From: an uncultured Candidatus Poseidoniales archaeon
Lineage (GTDB): Archaea; Thermoplasmatota; Poseidoniia; Poseidoniales; Thalassarchaeaceae
Assembly (NCBI GenBank): GCA_950068635.1
Contig: CATMIM010000018.1
Location: 1-9,574, forward strand
Length of the DNA: 9,574 nt
Direction: 5' to 3'
A program made the position numbers and the translations under genes. Each line of letters opens with the position of its first letter. Position 1 is the first letter of the stretch. The notes under the pieces were generated by a model. That model ran no database searches. It saw only the letters and a list, made by a program, of their open reading frames with translations, and was not told the DNA's origin. Shown here one piece after another: positions 1 through 6,427 of the stretch.

Positions 1-1
1 C

Positions 2-154
2 CACTGCACACCGCATCCCTCGATGACCGGATCGGTCGAGACCACCACACCCCAGCCGATACCTATGCCTACCGATGAGACTCCCGGATTCGGCCTGCTC
101 ATCGGCCTGCTGTCGCTGTCGGTGGTCGCCATCGCTCTGCGCCCGCGGGATTGA
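2..154 (+). CDS. C-terminus of a surface protein with a PGF-CTERM-type archaeosortase signal (5' partial)
   Basis: This frame is open from the window edge to a TGA at 152-154, about 50 codons. The visible part starts with a Thr/Pro-rich stretch (ETTTPQPIPMPTDE). It is followed by the triplet PGF, a hydrophobic segment of about 18 residues, and a short tail with two arginines (ALRPRD). The order Thr/Pro linker, PGF, transmembrane helix, basic end is the known architecture of PGF-CTERM signals, which archaeosortase A processes so that the protein becomes lipid-anchored at the cell surface. The identity of the main protein lies outside the window. The short ATG-initiated piece at 65-154 is not a separate gene, because the frame continues upstream without a stop. 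The tail is less basic than in many members, so an ordinary C-terminal membrane anchor is the alternative. Confidence 0.72.
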   Translation, partial: HCTPHPSMTGSVETTTPQPIPMPTDETPGFGLLIGLLSLSVVAIALRPRD

Positions 155-177
155 GCGACGCTTGCGCTCGCGTCGTT
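154..177. repeat. Short inverted repeat just after the stop codon of the first gene
   Basis: CGACGC (156-161) and GCGTCG (170-175) are perfect complements around an 8-nt loop. The stem extends outward by one G-U pair (155/176) and one A-T pair (154/177). It begins at the last base of the stop codon, where a termination or mRNA 3'-end hairpin could lie. No T-run follows, and archaeal termination mainly uses T-tracts, so the function is uncertain. Confidence 0.25.
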
Positions 178-230
178 GAGTCTAAACGCCCGGCGCGTTC
201 ATGCGGTCCTGCTCACAGCGGTGGGCGGCA

Positions 231-234
231 GGAG
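231..234 (+). promoter_or_regulatory. Ribosome binding site choosing the GTG start at 243
   Basis: GGAG lies 8 nt before a GTG at 243-245. The in-frame ATG at 201 has no purine-rich sequence in front of it. A weak TATA-like patch (TCTAAACG, 181-188) would place transcription start near 210, downstream of that ATG. Both points favour 243, and so does the position of conserved family sequence shortly after it. The in-frame GTG at 234 overlaps the GGAG itself and is unlikely. Confidence 0.5.
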
Positions 235-242
235 TGAGTGCA

Positions 243-1499
243 GTGCAGGAGAGCGACCTCATCTACGATTGGAACGTCGTCGACTACGAGTTCACCCGCG
301 ACGAGGCAGCCCACCCGCACCCGATCTGGTTCGACGACGAGACGCTGCGCGACGGGCTACAGAGTCCCAGCGCGCGCAATCCGACCATCGAGCAGAAGAT
401 CGAGTTGCTCAGCTACATGGAGCGACTCGGCATCCAGAAGGTCGACCTCGGGCTTCCCGGCGCCGGCCCGTTCCACATCGGCCACATCGACGCCATGCTC
501 TCGCACATCGTGGACAACGGCTACCAGATCCGGCCCGGCTGTGCGGTGCGCACCGTCGTCTCCGACATCGAGCCGCTGGTCGACCTGCAGGCGAAGCATG
601 AGATGCAGATCCAGGCGAGCGCCTTCCTCGGAACGAGCCCCATCAGGCAGTACGCCGAGAACTGGACGATGGAGCGCATCCTCTCGACCGCCGAAGAGGC
701 GGTGACGTTCGCCGTCGACAACGACATCCCCGTGATGTTCGTGACCGAGGACACCACCCGCTCCAAACCGGAGGATATCAAGCAGGTCTACACGCGCGCC
801 ATCGAACTCGGCGCCGACCGCATCTGCGTGTGCGATACGACCGGCCACGTCACGCCCAACGGCACGCGACAGCTTCTGCGCTTCATCCAGGAGGAGGTCA
901 TCCCGGACGCCGGCGTCAAGCGAGCGGACATCGAGGTCAACTGGCACGGGCATCAGGACCGAGGACTCGGGGTTGCGAACAATCTGGCGGCGGCCGAGGC
1001 AGGGGCGGATGTGATCCACGGAACAGCCTTGGGTGTCGGAGAGAGAGCGGGCAACGCGCCGCTCGACCAGACATTGGTGAACCTGAGCCTCATGGGGGTC
1101 ATCGACAACGACCTCACCCTGCTCAACGAATACATGCTCAAGGCACACGAATACATCGAGGTGGACCTTCCGCGCAACTATCCCGTGTTCGGCGACGACG
1201 CTTTCGAGACCGGGACCGGGGTGCACGCCTCCGCGGTCATCAAGGCGATGAAGAAGGGCGACCATTGGCTGGCAGACCGCATCTACTCCGGGGTTCCCGC
1301 CGGGGATTACGGTCTGCAGCAGAAGATCCGCGTGGGGCACATGTCGGGGCGCTCGAACATCGTCTGGTGGCTGAAGGAGAACGGCTACGAGCAGACCGAC
1401 GAACTGGTGGAGCACATGTTCGAGATCGCCAAGAACCAGCGCCGCCTGATGCCCGACGAGGATGTCAAAGCGGCTGTCGAAGAGTTCCTCAACGCATGA
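243..1499 (+). CDS. 2-isopropylmalate / homocitrate synthase-type acyltransferase (DRE-TIM metallolyase)
   Basis: The 418-aa product belongs to the HMGL-like family of metal-dependent enzymes that condense acetyl-CoA with a 2-oxo acid; the best-known members start leucine synthesis (LeuA) or lysine synthesis (homocitrate synthase). Visible motifs, numbered from the GTG start, are DETLRDG at 32-38 (catalytic Arg and metal-binding Asp), the metal-binding HGH at 235-237 within NWHGHQDRGLG, GVGERAGNA at 264-272, and GHMSGR at 365-370, which matches the GKHSGR element of the subdomain after the barrel. The LeuA C-terminal regulatory domain is absent; the protein ends about 50 residues after that element, so leucine feedback by that route is not expected. 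HGHQD has Gln where most members have Asn or Asp. The substrate cannot be fixed from sequence alone; 2-oxoisovalerate is most likely. No other leucine-pathway gene is next to it. The frame is open back to an ATG at 201 (432 aa), which I judge less likely. Confidence 0.85.
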   Translation: MQESDLIYDWNVVDYEFTRDEAAHPHPIWFDDETLRDGLQSPSARNPTIEQKIELLSYMERLGIQKVDLGLPGAGPFHIGHIDAMLSHIVDNGYQIRPGCAVRTVVSDIEPLVDLQAKHEMQIQASAFLGTSPIRQYAENWTMERILSTAEEAVTFAVDNDIPVMFVTEDTTRSKPEDIKQVYTRAIELGADRICVCDTTGHVTPNGTRQLLRFIQEEVIPDAGVKRADIEVNWHGHQDRGLGVANNLAAAEAGADVIHGTALGVGERAGNAPLDQTLVNLSLMGVIDNDLTLLNEYMLKAHEYIEVDLPRNYPVFGDDAFETGTGVHASAVIKAMKKGDHWLADRIYSGVPAGDYGLQQKIRVGHMSGRSNIVWWLKENGYEQTDELVEHMFEIAKNQRRLMPDEDVKAAVEEFLNA

Positions 1500-1508
1500 C
1501 ACAGCACC

Positions 1509-1537
1509 AAGTGTCGGGGCTCAAGGAATTGACACTT
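1509..1537. repeat. Inverted repeat between convergent genes
   Basis: AAGTGTC (1509-1515) and GACACTT (1531-1537) are perfect complements separated by 15 nt. The repeat straddles the stop codon of the minus-strand lipoprotein (1521-1523) and follows the plus-strand stop by 9 nt. This is where a shared 3'-end structure for two convergent transcripts would sit. The long loop and lack of a T-run make it weak, and a chance occurrence is possible. Confidence 0.2.
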
Positions 1538-2444
1538 CATTCGTTGCCAGTGAGAAATCATCCCACAGAATGACGAACGCGCTCCCTTCGGGCAACATCG
1601 AGAGAACCTCACCAGCGGTGTACAGCTTCATCAGATTCAGATTGTCAAATCCTCCTGGTGTCGCATCCTCCGGATGATGGGTCCAATTGTGCACATCGAA
1701 GAGGATGGTTTCGTCTTTCTTGACCAATACCTGCCCATGCTCAGCATCTCCTTCCACCATCACCACCTGTAGCGTGAACCAGTTGTGGATGGGGACTGGC
1801 TCATCGGATGTCTCAGTCCAAACATCATCCCATAGGAGGGTTGACGGGTTCTGGGTTTGACCCTGCAAGGCCCATGAAAGGGGCGTATTCGCTGCTGCCT
1901 CCTGCTTGTTGATCGAGAGTGTGATTCGAAATGCATGTTCTGTCTGGGCTTTGTCGTTCCAGAATTCGGCGATCGTCATCCAGGTGAGACGACCTTCGGC
2001 TGGTGATATGAGGTCGAAAGCACCGGTCAGATTCACACCGATGCTGTAGGTGAAATGAGTGAGGTTGTGATTGTTGGTCAAGGATGTGGAGACACGCCCT
2101 TTCTCCCCCTCGTTCACGTTCGCTTCAGCAAGACGGAACTCAAGGACATGCTCCCCTTGATGTTCAATGATGCTGGCGCTACGCTGACTCGCGTTCCCTC
2201 CTTCGTAGAAGATGCGAAAGTTTCCGAACGAACCGTTGTCTTCCAGATCAGATTCCCAATCAAGTCCGTCTGAACCTATGATGTCCGCATACTTGTCATT
2301 CACATCGATGATCGACACATCAGGCTCGAAACTGGACGTGAACACATGCTCCGTGAATCCAGGATCAGGTGAATCCTGACCACCTCCAATGCATCCAGCG
2401 AACAGCAGGAGAAGGGCGACGGTCAGGCCGAAGAGTGCTCGCAT
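1521..2444 (-). CDS. Secreted lipoprotein, probable jelly-roll (concanavalin-like) fold
   Basis: The 307-aa product opens with a lipoprotein signal peptide: Met-Arg, a hydrophobic core, then the lipobox FAGC with Cys at residue 18 followed by IGGG and an acidic linker. It should be exported and lipid-anchored. The rest is rich in alternating beta-strand sequence. The pattern WFTLQVVMVEGDAEHGQV, then a strand with a repeated Asp/His turn (FDVHNWTHH) and a final strand FVILWDDFSLA, resembles ConA-like/LamG or polysaccharide-lyase-like jelly rolls. That assignment is pattern-based and no catalytic set is identified. I chose the start at 2444 because it puts the signal peptide at the N-terminus and has a TATA-like CTATCAAA (2467-2474, minus strand TTTGATAG) centred 26 nt upstream. 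The frame is open back to 2519, but those 25 residues would precede the leader. GC content is clearly lower than in the neighbours. It diverges from the protease gene. Confidence 0.78.
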   Translation of the reverse strand: MRALFGLTVALLLLFAGCIGGGQDSPDPGFTEHVFTSSFEPDVSIIDVNDKYADIIGSDGLDWESDLEDNGSFGNFRIFYEGGNASQRSASIIEHQGEHVLEFRLAEANVNEGEKGRVSTSLTNNHNLTHFTYSIGVNLTGAFDLISPAEGRLTWMTIAEFWNDKAQTEHAFRITLSINKQEAAANTPLSWALQGQTQNPSTLLWDDVWTETSDEPVPIHNWFTLQVVMVEGDAEHGQVLVKKDETILFDVHNWTHHPEDATPGGFDNLNLMKLYTAGEVLSMLPEGSAFVILWDDFSLATNEVSIP

Positions 2445-2549
2445 GGTCTCCCACTCATGGGGCGCTCTATCAAACGATGTGGTGGTGATGAATGTCAGAA
2501 ATCGTCGGGCACACCCCACCCTGTGCTCGGGGCCTCCGTGAGCCGTTCA

Positions 2550-2573
2550 TTTTCTGCTTGGATAAGCAGAAAA
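2550..2573. promoter_or_regulatory. Perfect 10-bp inverted repeat in the divergent promoter region, possible operator
   Basis: TTTTCTGCTT (2550-2559) and AAGCAGAAAA (2564-2573) are exact complements around the 4-nt centre GGAT. It lies in the 202-bp gap between the divergent lipoprotein (start 2444) and protease (start 2647). It is about 85 bp upstream of the protease start and about 118 bp upstream of the lipoprotein start. The symmetry and AT-rich ends fit a site for a dimeric regulator. A structured 5' leader on a long transcript is the alternative. No regulator gene is visible nearby. Confidence 0.45.
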
Positions 2574-2604
2574 ACCGAATATCCCGGTCACAGACACCGT
2601 CCAC

Positions 2605-2641
2605 CTAGGCATTACGGCTAAAGACGAGCCGTGTAGCCTAG
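2605..2641. promoter_or_regulatory. Imperfect inverted repeat around the expected TATA position of the protease gene
   Basis: CTAGGC (2605-2610) pairs with GCCTAG (2636-2641). Further in, ACGGCT (2614-2619) pairs with AGCCGT (2627-2632) around a 7-nt loop, AAAGACG. The two stems are separated by a small internal loop and a possible G-U pair. The repeat ends 5 nt before the protease ATG. Its centre, with the only AT-rich patch (CTAAAGA), is about 24-26 nt before the ATG, where a TATA box would sit if the message is leaderless. It could be an operator over the promoter or, if transcription starts further upstream, a hairpin that hides the start codon. Confidence 0.35.
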
Positions 2642-2646
2642 CGCCC

Positions 2647-5600
2647 ATGCGCAGGCACATGCTGGCGCTCGTTCTGCTATTCGCCATGCTCTCGCCAGTC
2701 GTGCAGGGCGCCCCGCTAGAGACCGGCCTGGGAGCGCCACTGCCCTACGACCCTGATGCAGCACCGATCACCAACGGCTATTCTCCAGTCATCCGCGCCG
2801 CGTTCGCCCGGGTGAGCGACCTCGACCGTTACTCCGCCGATGAACTGGCCACCGCCAAGTCGTGGGTGGTGGTCAGCCAGAATGCCATGGGTCAGCCCGC
2901 TCCGGACCTCGCGGGCGCGTGGATAGTGGATGTCGACGAACTCGGTGGAGTCAACTCTGTGGCGGCACGGGTCGCTGCTCTGCAGGCGGGGGGAGCCATC
3001 GAGGTGGCCTATCCGTTGGTGGAACGGGAGATGAGCAAGAAGATGATTCCGAACGACCCGCGCTTCGGCGACCAATGGCACCTGCGCAACACCGGCCAGA
3101 CCAGTGGAACTGTCGGCGAGGATGTCAATATCACCGGTGTGTGGAACTCGACGCTCGGCACTGGCGTGGTCATCGGCATAGTCGACGACGGACTCGATAC
3201 CGATCATGCAGATCTGTCAACCAATTATCGAGACAGTCTGGATTGGGACTGGTGCGGAAACGACGGTAACCCCAACCCGGGCAACAACGACCCGCACGGC
3301 ACCTCCGTCGCTGGAGTCGCCGCCGGGACGGGCAACAACAGCATCGGCGTGTCAGGTTCAGCACCTGACGCGGACCTGGTGGGTCTTCGCCTGATCGCCT
3401 GCGGGTTCTCGGATTCTGATGAGGCGGGCGCCCTCTCGCACAACCGCCAGACAATCGACATCTACAGCAATTCGTGGGGTCCCTATGACAATGGGGCCAT
3501 ACTCGAAGGGCCCGGACCGCTGATGCTCGCGGCGATGGAGGCGGACGCCTATCAGGGCAGGGGGGGCCTTGGCAACATCATCACCTTCGCTGCCGGCAAC
3601 GGCCTTTCGAGCAACGACGACTCGAACGCTGATGGCTGGGCGAACAACCGCTTCACCATCGCCGTATCCGCCACCACGCACTACGGCGACAACTCGTGGT
3701 ACTCTGAACCGGGTGACAACATCCTCATCGCGGCCCCCTCTGACGGGGATGGAGAGGGCATCACCACCACCGACATCGAAGGTGGCCAGGGCTACTCGAA
3801 CGGCGACTACACCGACGACTTCGGCGGCACCTCCTCGGCCACACCGCTCGTCTCCGGGATCATCGCCCTGATGCTCGAGAGCAACTCCAACCTCACCTGG
3901 AGAGACGTGCAGCACATTCTGGTCGAGACGGCGCGTGTGAACGACGCCAACGACTGGTCGTGGGACGTCAACGGAGCCGGTCATGATGTCAGCCACAAGT
4001 ACGGCTTCGGCGTCATCGACGCCGGGGCGGCGGTCGAACTCTCCCGCAACTGGACGACGGTCGACCCTGAAATGAATTACACCAGCCAGCTGTTCTCGCC
4101 GGGAACCTCGATTCCTGACGACACCGGCGTAGCGGTGAACGGCAGTGTCTATGTCAGCGATGAAATCACACTGGAGATGGTCGAGATCTACGTCGACATC
4201 ACGCATTCGGCGCGGGGCGACCTCGGAATCACGCTCATCTCCCCATCAGGCACGGAATCGACGCTCGCTCGGGAGCATAACGACAATGGCAACAACTACG
4301 CTGACTGGGTGTTCACCAGCACGCACTTCTGGGGCGAGCCAGCACGGGGAAATTGGAGCATCGAGGTCGAGGACACCGACTCGGGCGCATCCGGCACCTT
4401 CGACTCCTGGCAGTTGATGCTGCACGGGATAGATGAGCAACGGGATACCGATGGAGACGGTCTTCTGGATGATGATGAGACGAACATCTACCTGACCGAC
4501 CCTGACAACGTCGACACCGACGGCGACTCGCTCGGTGACGGCGACGAGGTGCTCAACCTGTCCACAGACCCGTTGGACCCCGACACCGACGACGATGGCT
4601 TGACCGACGGCGTGGAGGTGCTCGTCAACGGAACCGACCCGCTGAACAACGACACTGACGGAGATGGGCTGCTCGACGGTCCAGAGGTGATGTTCCACCA
4701 CTCGGATCCCTTGGTCTATGACAACGACACGGACAATGACACGTGGTACTGGTTCTCTGACTGCAACGACACCGACCCGCTCATCAATCCGGTGGCTGCC
4801 GAGAGGCTCAACGGAATAGACGACAACTGCAACGGCTGGGTGGACGAGGGTTTCAACGCCACAGACAGCGACTCGGATGGGCTCAGCGACTGGGCGGAGT
4901 ACCATGTGCATGGCACCAACCTCTCACTGTGGGACAGCGACTGGGATGGACTCTCGGACGGGGATGAGGTGAACGTGCATGGCTCCGACCCGCTCACCTT
5001 CGACAACGACACCGATGGGGATGGTTGGTACTGGTTCTCCGACTGCGATGACGAAGACCCCACCCGTAATCCGGGCATGGATGAGGAACTAGATGGCTTC
5101 GACAACGACTGCGACGACCTCATCGACGAGGACTTCCAAGGGATGGACAGCGACGGCGACATGCTGTTCGACCTCGATGAGTACAACCTGATCGGCACCG
5201 ACCCGTTCCACAACGACACAGATCGCGATGGACTTCTCGACGGCGAGGAGTTGCTCTACACGCTGACAGATCCGCTGTCGCCGGACCTCGACGAGGATGG
5301 CGACGGCTACCGCTGGTTCGATGACTGCGACGACAACGACTCGGCGCGCTCGCCGGATGCCAACGAGACTTGGAACTGGATCGACGATGACTGCGACGGC
5401 GAGGTCGACAACGGAATCAATCGCTCAGCACACATCTCTTTCCAGCCTGACGAAACTGCTGGTGTCGTGACTGTTAACCTGACACACCAACCCTTCGAGA
5501 TGGTCGTCTGGCTGGTCAACGTCTCATTCGGAATTGATGAGCTGGTAAATCAGACTGAGATCTCATGGATCCTGAAGTGGCCTGATTCTCACGTGACTGA

Positions 5601-6072
5601 GTGGGAGTGGGGAGTTCTTTCCGACGGGGATGGTGGAGATGGTCTGTTCGATGAGGCATTCGGTTCTCACATCTCAGCCATCGACTGCTCCGAACCTCTG
5701 GCCTACGACTTACTGGAACATACACTCTGTGATAGGCACAACCAGACAGTCCAGGGATGGGCGTTGACGTTCCAACTCGTCGACGGGGATGAGGTGGTGA
5801 CACTCTCGACTGTTCTCTCCTTTGAGGTGTGGAACCCGCCGCCGCCAGAGCCCGAGCCAGAGGAGAATCAGGAAGTCAGCGATGATGAGGCTGATGGGGA
5901 CGTCACCGGCACGGGAATCGGGGGGCTGTCGATGCCCAACGAGGCGGTGATCGGACTCGGTGCTGTGCTGGTGTTCATGCTGTTGTTCATGCTCATCACG
6001 CGTCGGCGCAGACCTCCTCCCGCCGTGCTGCGTATGCAGAAACCGAGCCTGATTGGAGCCCCGATCAAGTGA
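2647..6072 (+). CDS. Kexin/furin-type (S8B) subtilisin-like protease with P domain, TSP3/MopE repeats and C-terminal membrane anchor
   Basis: This is a 1141-aa exported serine endoprotease. Residues 1-21 are a signal peptide. About 40-132 is a propeptide ending in Lys-Lys (131-132), just before PNDPRFGDQWHL, which resembles the start of mature proprotein convertases. The catalytic domain (about 137-470) shows Asp180 (IVDDGLD), His217 (HGTSVAG), oxyanion Asn318 (AAGNG) and Ser396 (GGTSSATP), plus the convertase signatures SNSWGP (274-279) and LTWRDVQH (416-423). About 478-595 is a P domain (GDLGITLISPSG; ending WQLMLHG). From 599, Asp-rich TSP3-like calcium repeats alternate with three MopE-type metal-binding motifs (DCND...DDNCNG at 705-735, 799-829, 893-923). 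About 925-1062 is an unrecognised beta-rich domain, followed by a Pro/Glu linker. A membrane helix (about 1100-1118) and RRRR end in a short cytoplasmic tail. Its last 8 bp overlap the convergent gene. The substrate is unknown. Confidence 0.93.
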   Translation: MRRHMLALVLLFAMLSPVVQGAPLETGLGAPLPYDPDAAPITNGYSPVIRAAFARVSDLDRYSADELATAKSWVVVSQNAMGQPAPDLAGAWIVDVDELGGVNSVAARVAALQAGGAIEVAYPLVEREMSKKMIPNDPRFGDQWHLRNTGQTSGTVGEDVNITGVWNSTLGTGVVIGIVDDGLDTDHADLSTNYRDSLDWDWCGNDGNPNPGNNDPHGTSVAGVAAGTGNNSIGVSGSAPDADLVGLRLIACGFSDSDEAGALSHNRQTIDIYSNSWGPYDNGAILEGPGPLMLAAMEADAYQGRGGLGNIITFAAGNGLSSNDDSNADGWANNRFTIAVSATTHYGDNSWYSEPGDNILIAAPSDGDGEGITTTDIEGGQGYSNGDYTDDFGGTSSATPLVSGIIALMLESNSNLTWRDVQHILVETARVNDANDWSWDVNGAGHDVSHKYGFGVIDAGAAVELSRNWTTVDPEMNYTSQLFSPGTSIPDDTGVAVNGSVYVSDEITLEMVEIYVDITHSARGDLGITLISPSGTESTLAREHNDNGNNYADWVFTSTHFWGEPARGNWSIEVEDTDSGASGTFDSWQLMLHGIDEQRDTDGDGLLDDDETNIYLTDPDNVDTDGDSLGDGDEVLNLSTDPLDPDTDDDGLTDGVEVLVNGTDPLNNDTDGDGLLDGPEVMFHHSDPLVYDNDTDNDTWYWFSDCNDTDPLINPVAAERLNGIDDNCNGWVDEGFNATDSDSDGLSDWAEYHVHGTNLSLWDSDWDGLSDGDEVNVHGSDPLTFDNDTDGDGWYWFSDCDDEDPTRNPGMDEELDGFDNDCDDLIDEDFQGMDSDGDMLFDLDEYNLIGTDPFHNDTDRDGLLDGEELLYTLTDPLSPDLDEDGDGYRWFDDCDDNDSARSPDANETWNWIDDDCDGEVDNGINRSAHISFQPDETAGVVTVNLTHQPFEMVVWLVNVSFGIDELVNQTEISWILKWPDSHVTEWEWGVLSDGDGGDGLFDEAFGSHISAIDCSEPLAYDLLEHTLCDRHNQTVQGWALTFQLVDGDEVVTLSTVLSFEVWNPPPPEPEPEENQEVSDDEADGDVTGTGIGGLSMPNEAVIGLGAVLVFMLLFMLITRRRRPPPAVLRMQKPSLIGAPIK
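4573..5418 (+). repeat. Three tandem 282-bp (94-aa) TSP3+MopE modules within the protease gene
   Basis: Residues 643-736, 737-830 and 831-924 of the protease form three consecutive modules of exactly 94 residues (4573-4854, 4855-5136, 5137-5418). Each has two DxDxDG calcium-loop units with a (T/S)DPL- or GTD-type turn. Each then has an aromatic stretch (WYWFSDC, WYWFSDC, YRWFDDC) and a MopE-type DC...DxDC motif with two cysteines. Two additional TSP3-like units precede the first module (599-642). Copies differ strongly at the DNA level, so this is an old duplication held at constant length. Confidence 0.7.
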
Positions 6073-6376
6073 GCAGGTCCCAGCCGAGGCCGAAGGCGGC
6101 GCCCACCAGCACGATGGCGATGGCGATGCCCACGAGCGCGTAGGTCCAGATGTCCGTGTTGCGGTTCGCCCGCGCCTGTTCCTCGGGAGTGGTGTCCATC
6201 CGCAGGTCGGGGCGGGACTGGCGCTCGCTGCGCGCCGCCTCGATGTCGGAAGCAGAACTCTCCGACATGTCTCGCAGCCGCTCGAGCGACTCGTCTTCAA
6301 GCATCGAGGCTACCTCCTGAGCCTTCTTGCTCTTCTCACGAGCCTCTTCGTCAGGGCTCCAACCGCGCTCAGACAT
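6065..6376 (-). CDS. Small tail-anchored membrane protein of unknown function
   Basis: The 103-aa product has a very charged, probably helical N-terminal part (residues 1-75, rich in Glu, Arg, Ser and Asp) and no signal peptide. A single hydrophobic segment follows (about 77-98, starting IWTYALVGIAIAIVLVG) with only about five residues after it. This is the layout of a tail-anchored protein with its bulk in the cytoplasm. I recognise no family. I chose the ATG at 6374-6376 because GAGGTGA lies 5 nt before it; the frame continues to an ATG at 6404-6406 (113 aa) that has no such site. It starts 51 nt (21 nt with the longer form) after the stop of the deacylase gene on the same strand and is probably co-transcribed. 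Its 3' end overlaps the protease stop region by 8 bp (6065-6072). Confidence 0.7.
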   Translation of the reverse strand: MSERGWSPDEEAREKSKKAQEVASMLEDESLERLRDMSESSASDIEAARSERQSRPDLRMDTTPEEQARANRNTDIWTYALVGIAIAIVLVGAAFGLGWDLLT

Positions 6377-6381
6377 CCGCT

Positions 6382-6388
6382 TCACCTC
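6382..6388 (-). promoter_or_regulatory. Strong Shine-Dalgarno for the tail-anchored protein
   Basis: On the minus strand this reads GAGGTGA, seven bases complementary to the usual 16S 3' end, 5 nt before the ATG at 6376. It lies inside the longer open frame that starts at 6406 and argues for the internal start. It also fits a downstream gene in an operon, which needs its own ribosome site. Confidence 0.55.
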
Positions 6389-6427
6389 GGTAGGGAACTC
6401 GAACATACAAGAGAGTGACGGAAGAAC

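Noticed and set aside
357..1502. 381-aa minus-strand frame opposite the LeuA-type gene
   Set aside because: High GC leaves few stops in antisense frames. The translation has no recognisable domain, while the plus strand has all family motifs.
2445..2519. 25-codon N-terminal extension of the lipoprotein frame
   Set aside because: It would place a charged stretch before the signal peptide and lipobox; the ATG at 2444 fits the leader and the upstream TATA-like patch.
3358..4206. 282-aa minus-strand frame opposite the protease catalytic domain
   Set aside because: Low-complexity Val/Asp/Arg-rich translation, a shadow of the Asp/Thr/Gly-rich plus strand.
4573..5418. Asp-rich repeats considered as a possible CRISPR or other DNA-level repeat array
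   Set aside because: The periodicity is at protein level inside one open frame; DNA copies are strongly diverged and there are no unique spacers.
5710..6300. 196-aa minus-strand frame across the protease 3' end and the small membrane gene
   Set aside because: Pro/Arg/Ser-rich shadow in a different frame from the tail-anchored protein; no start signal and no domain.
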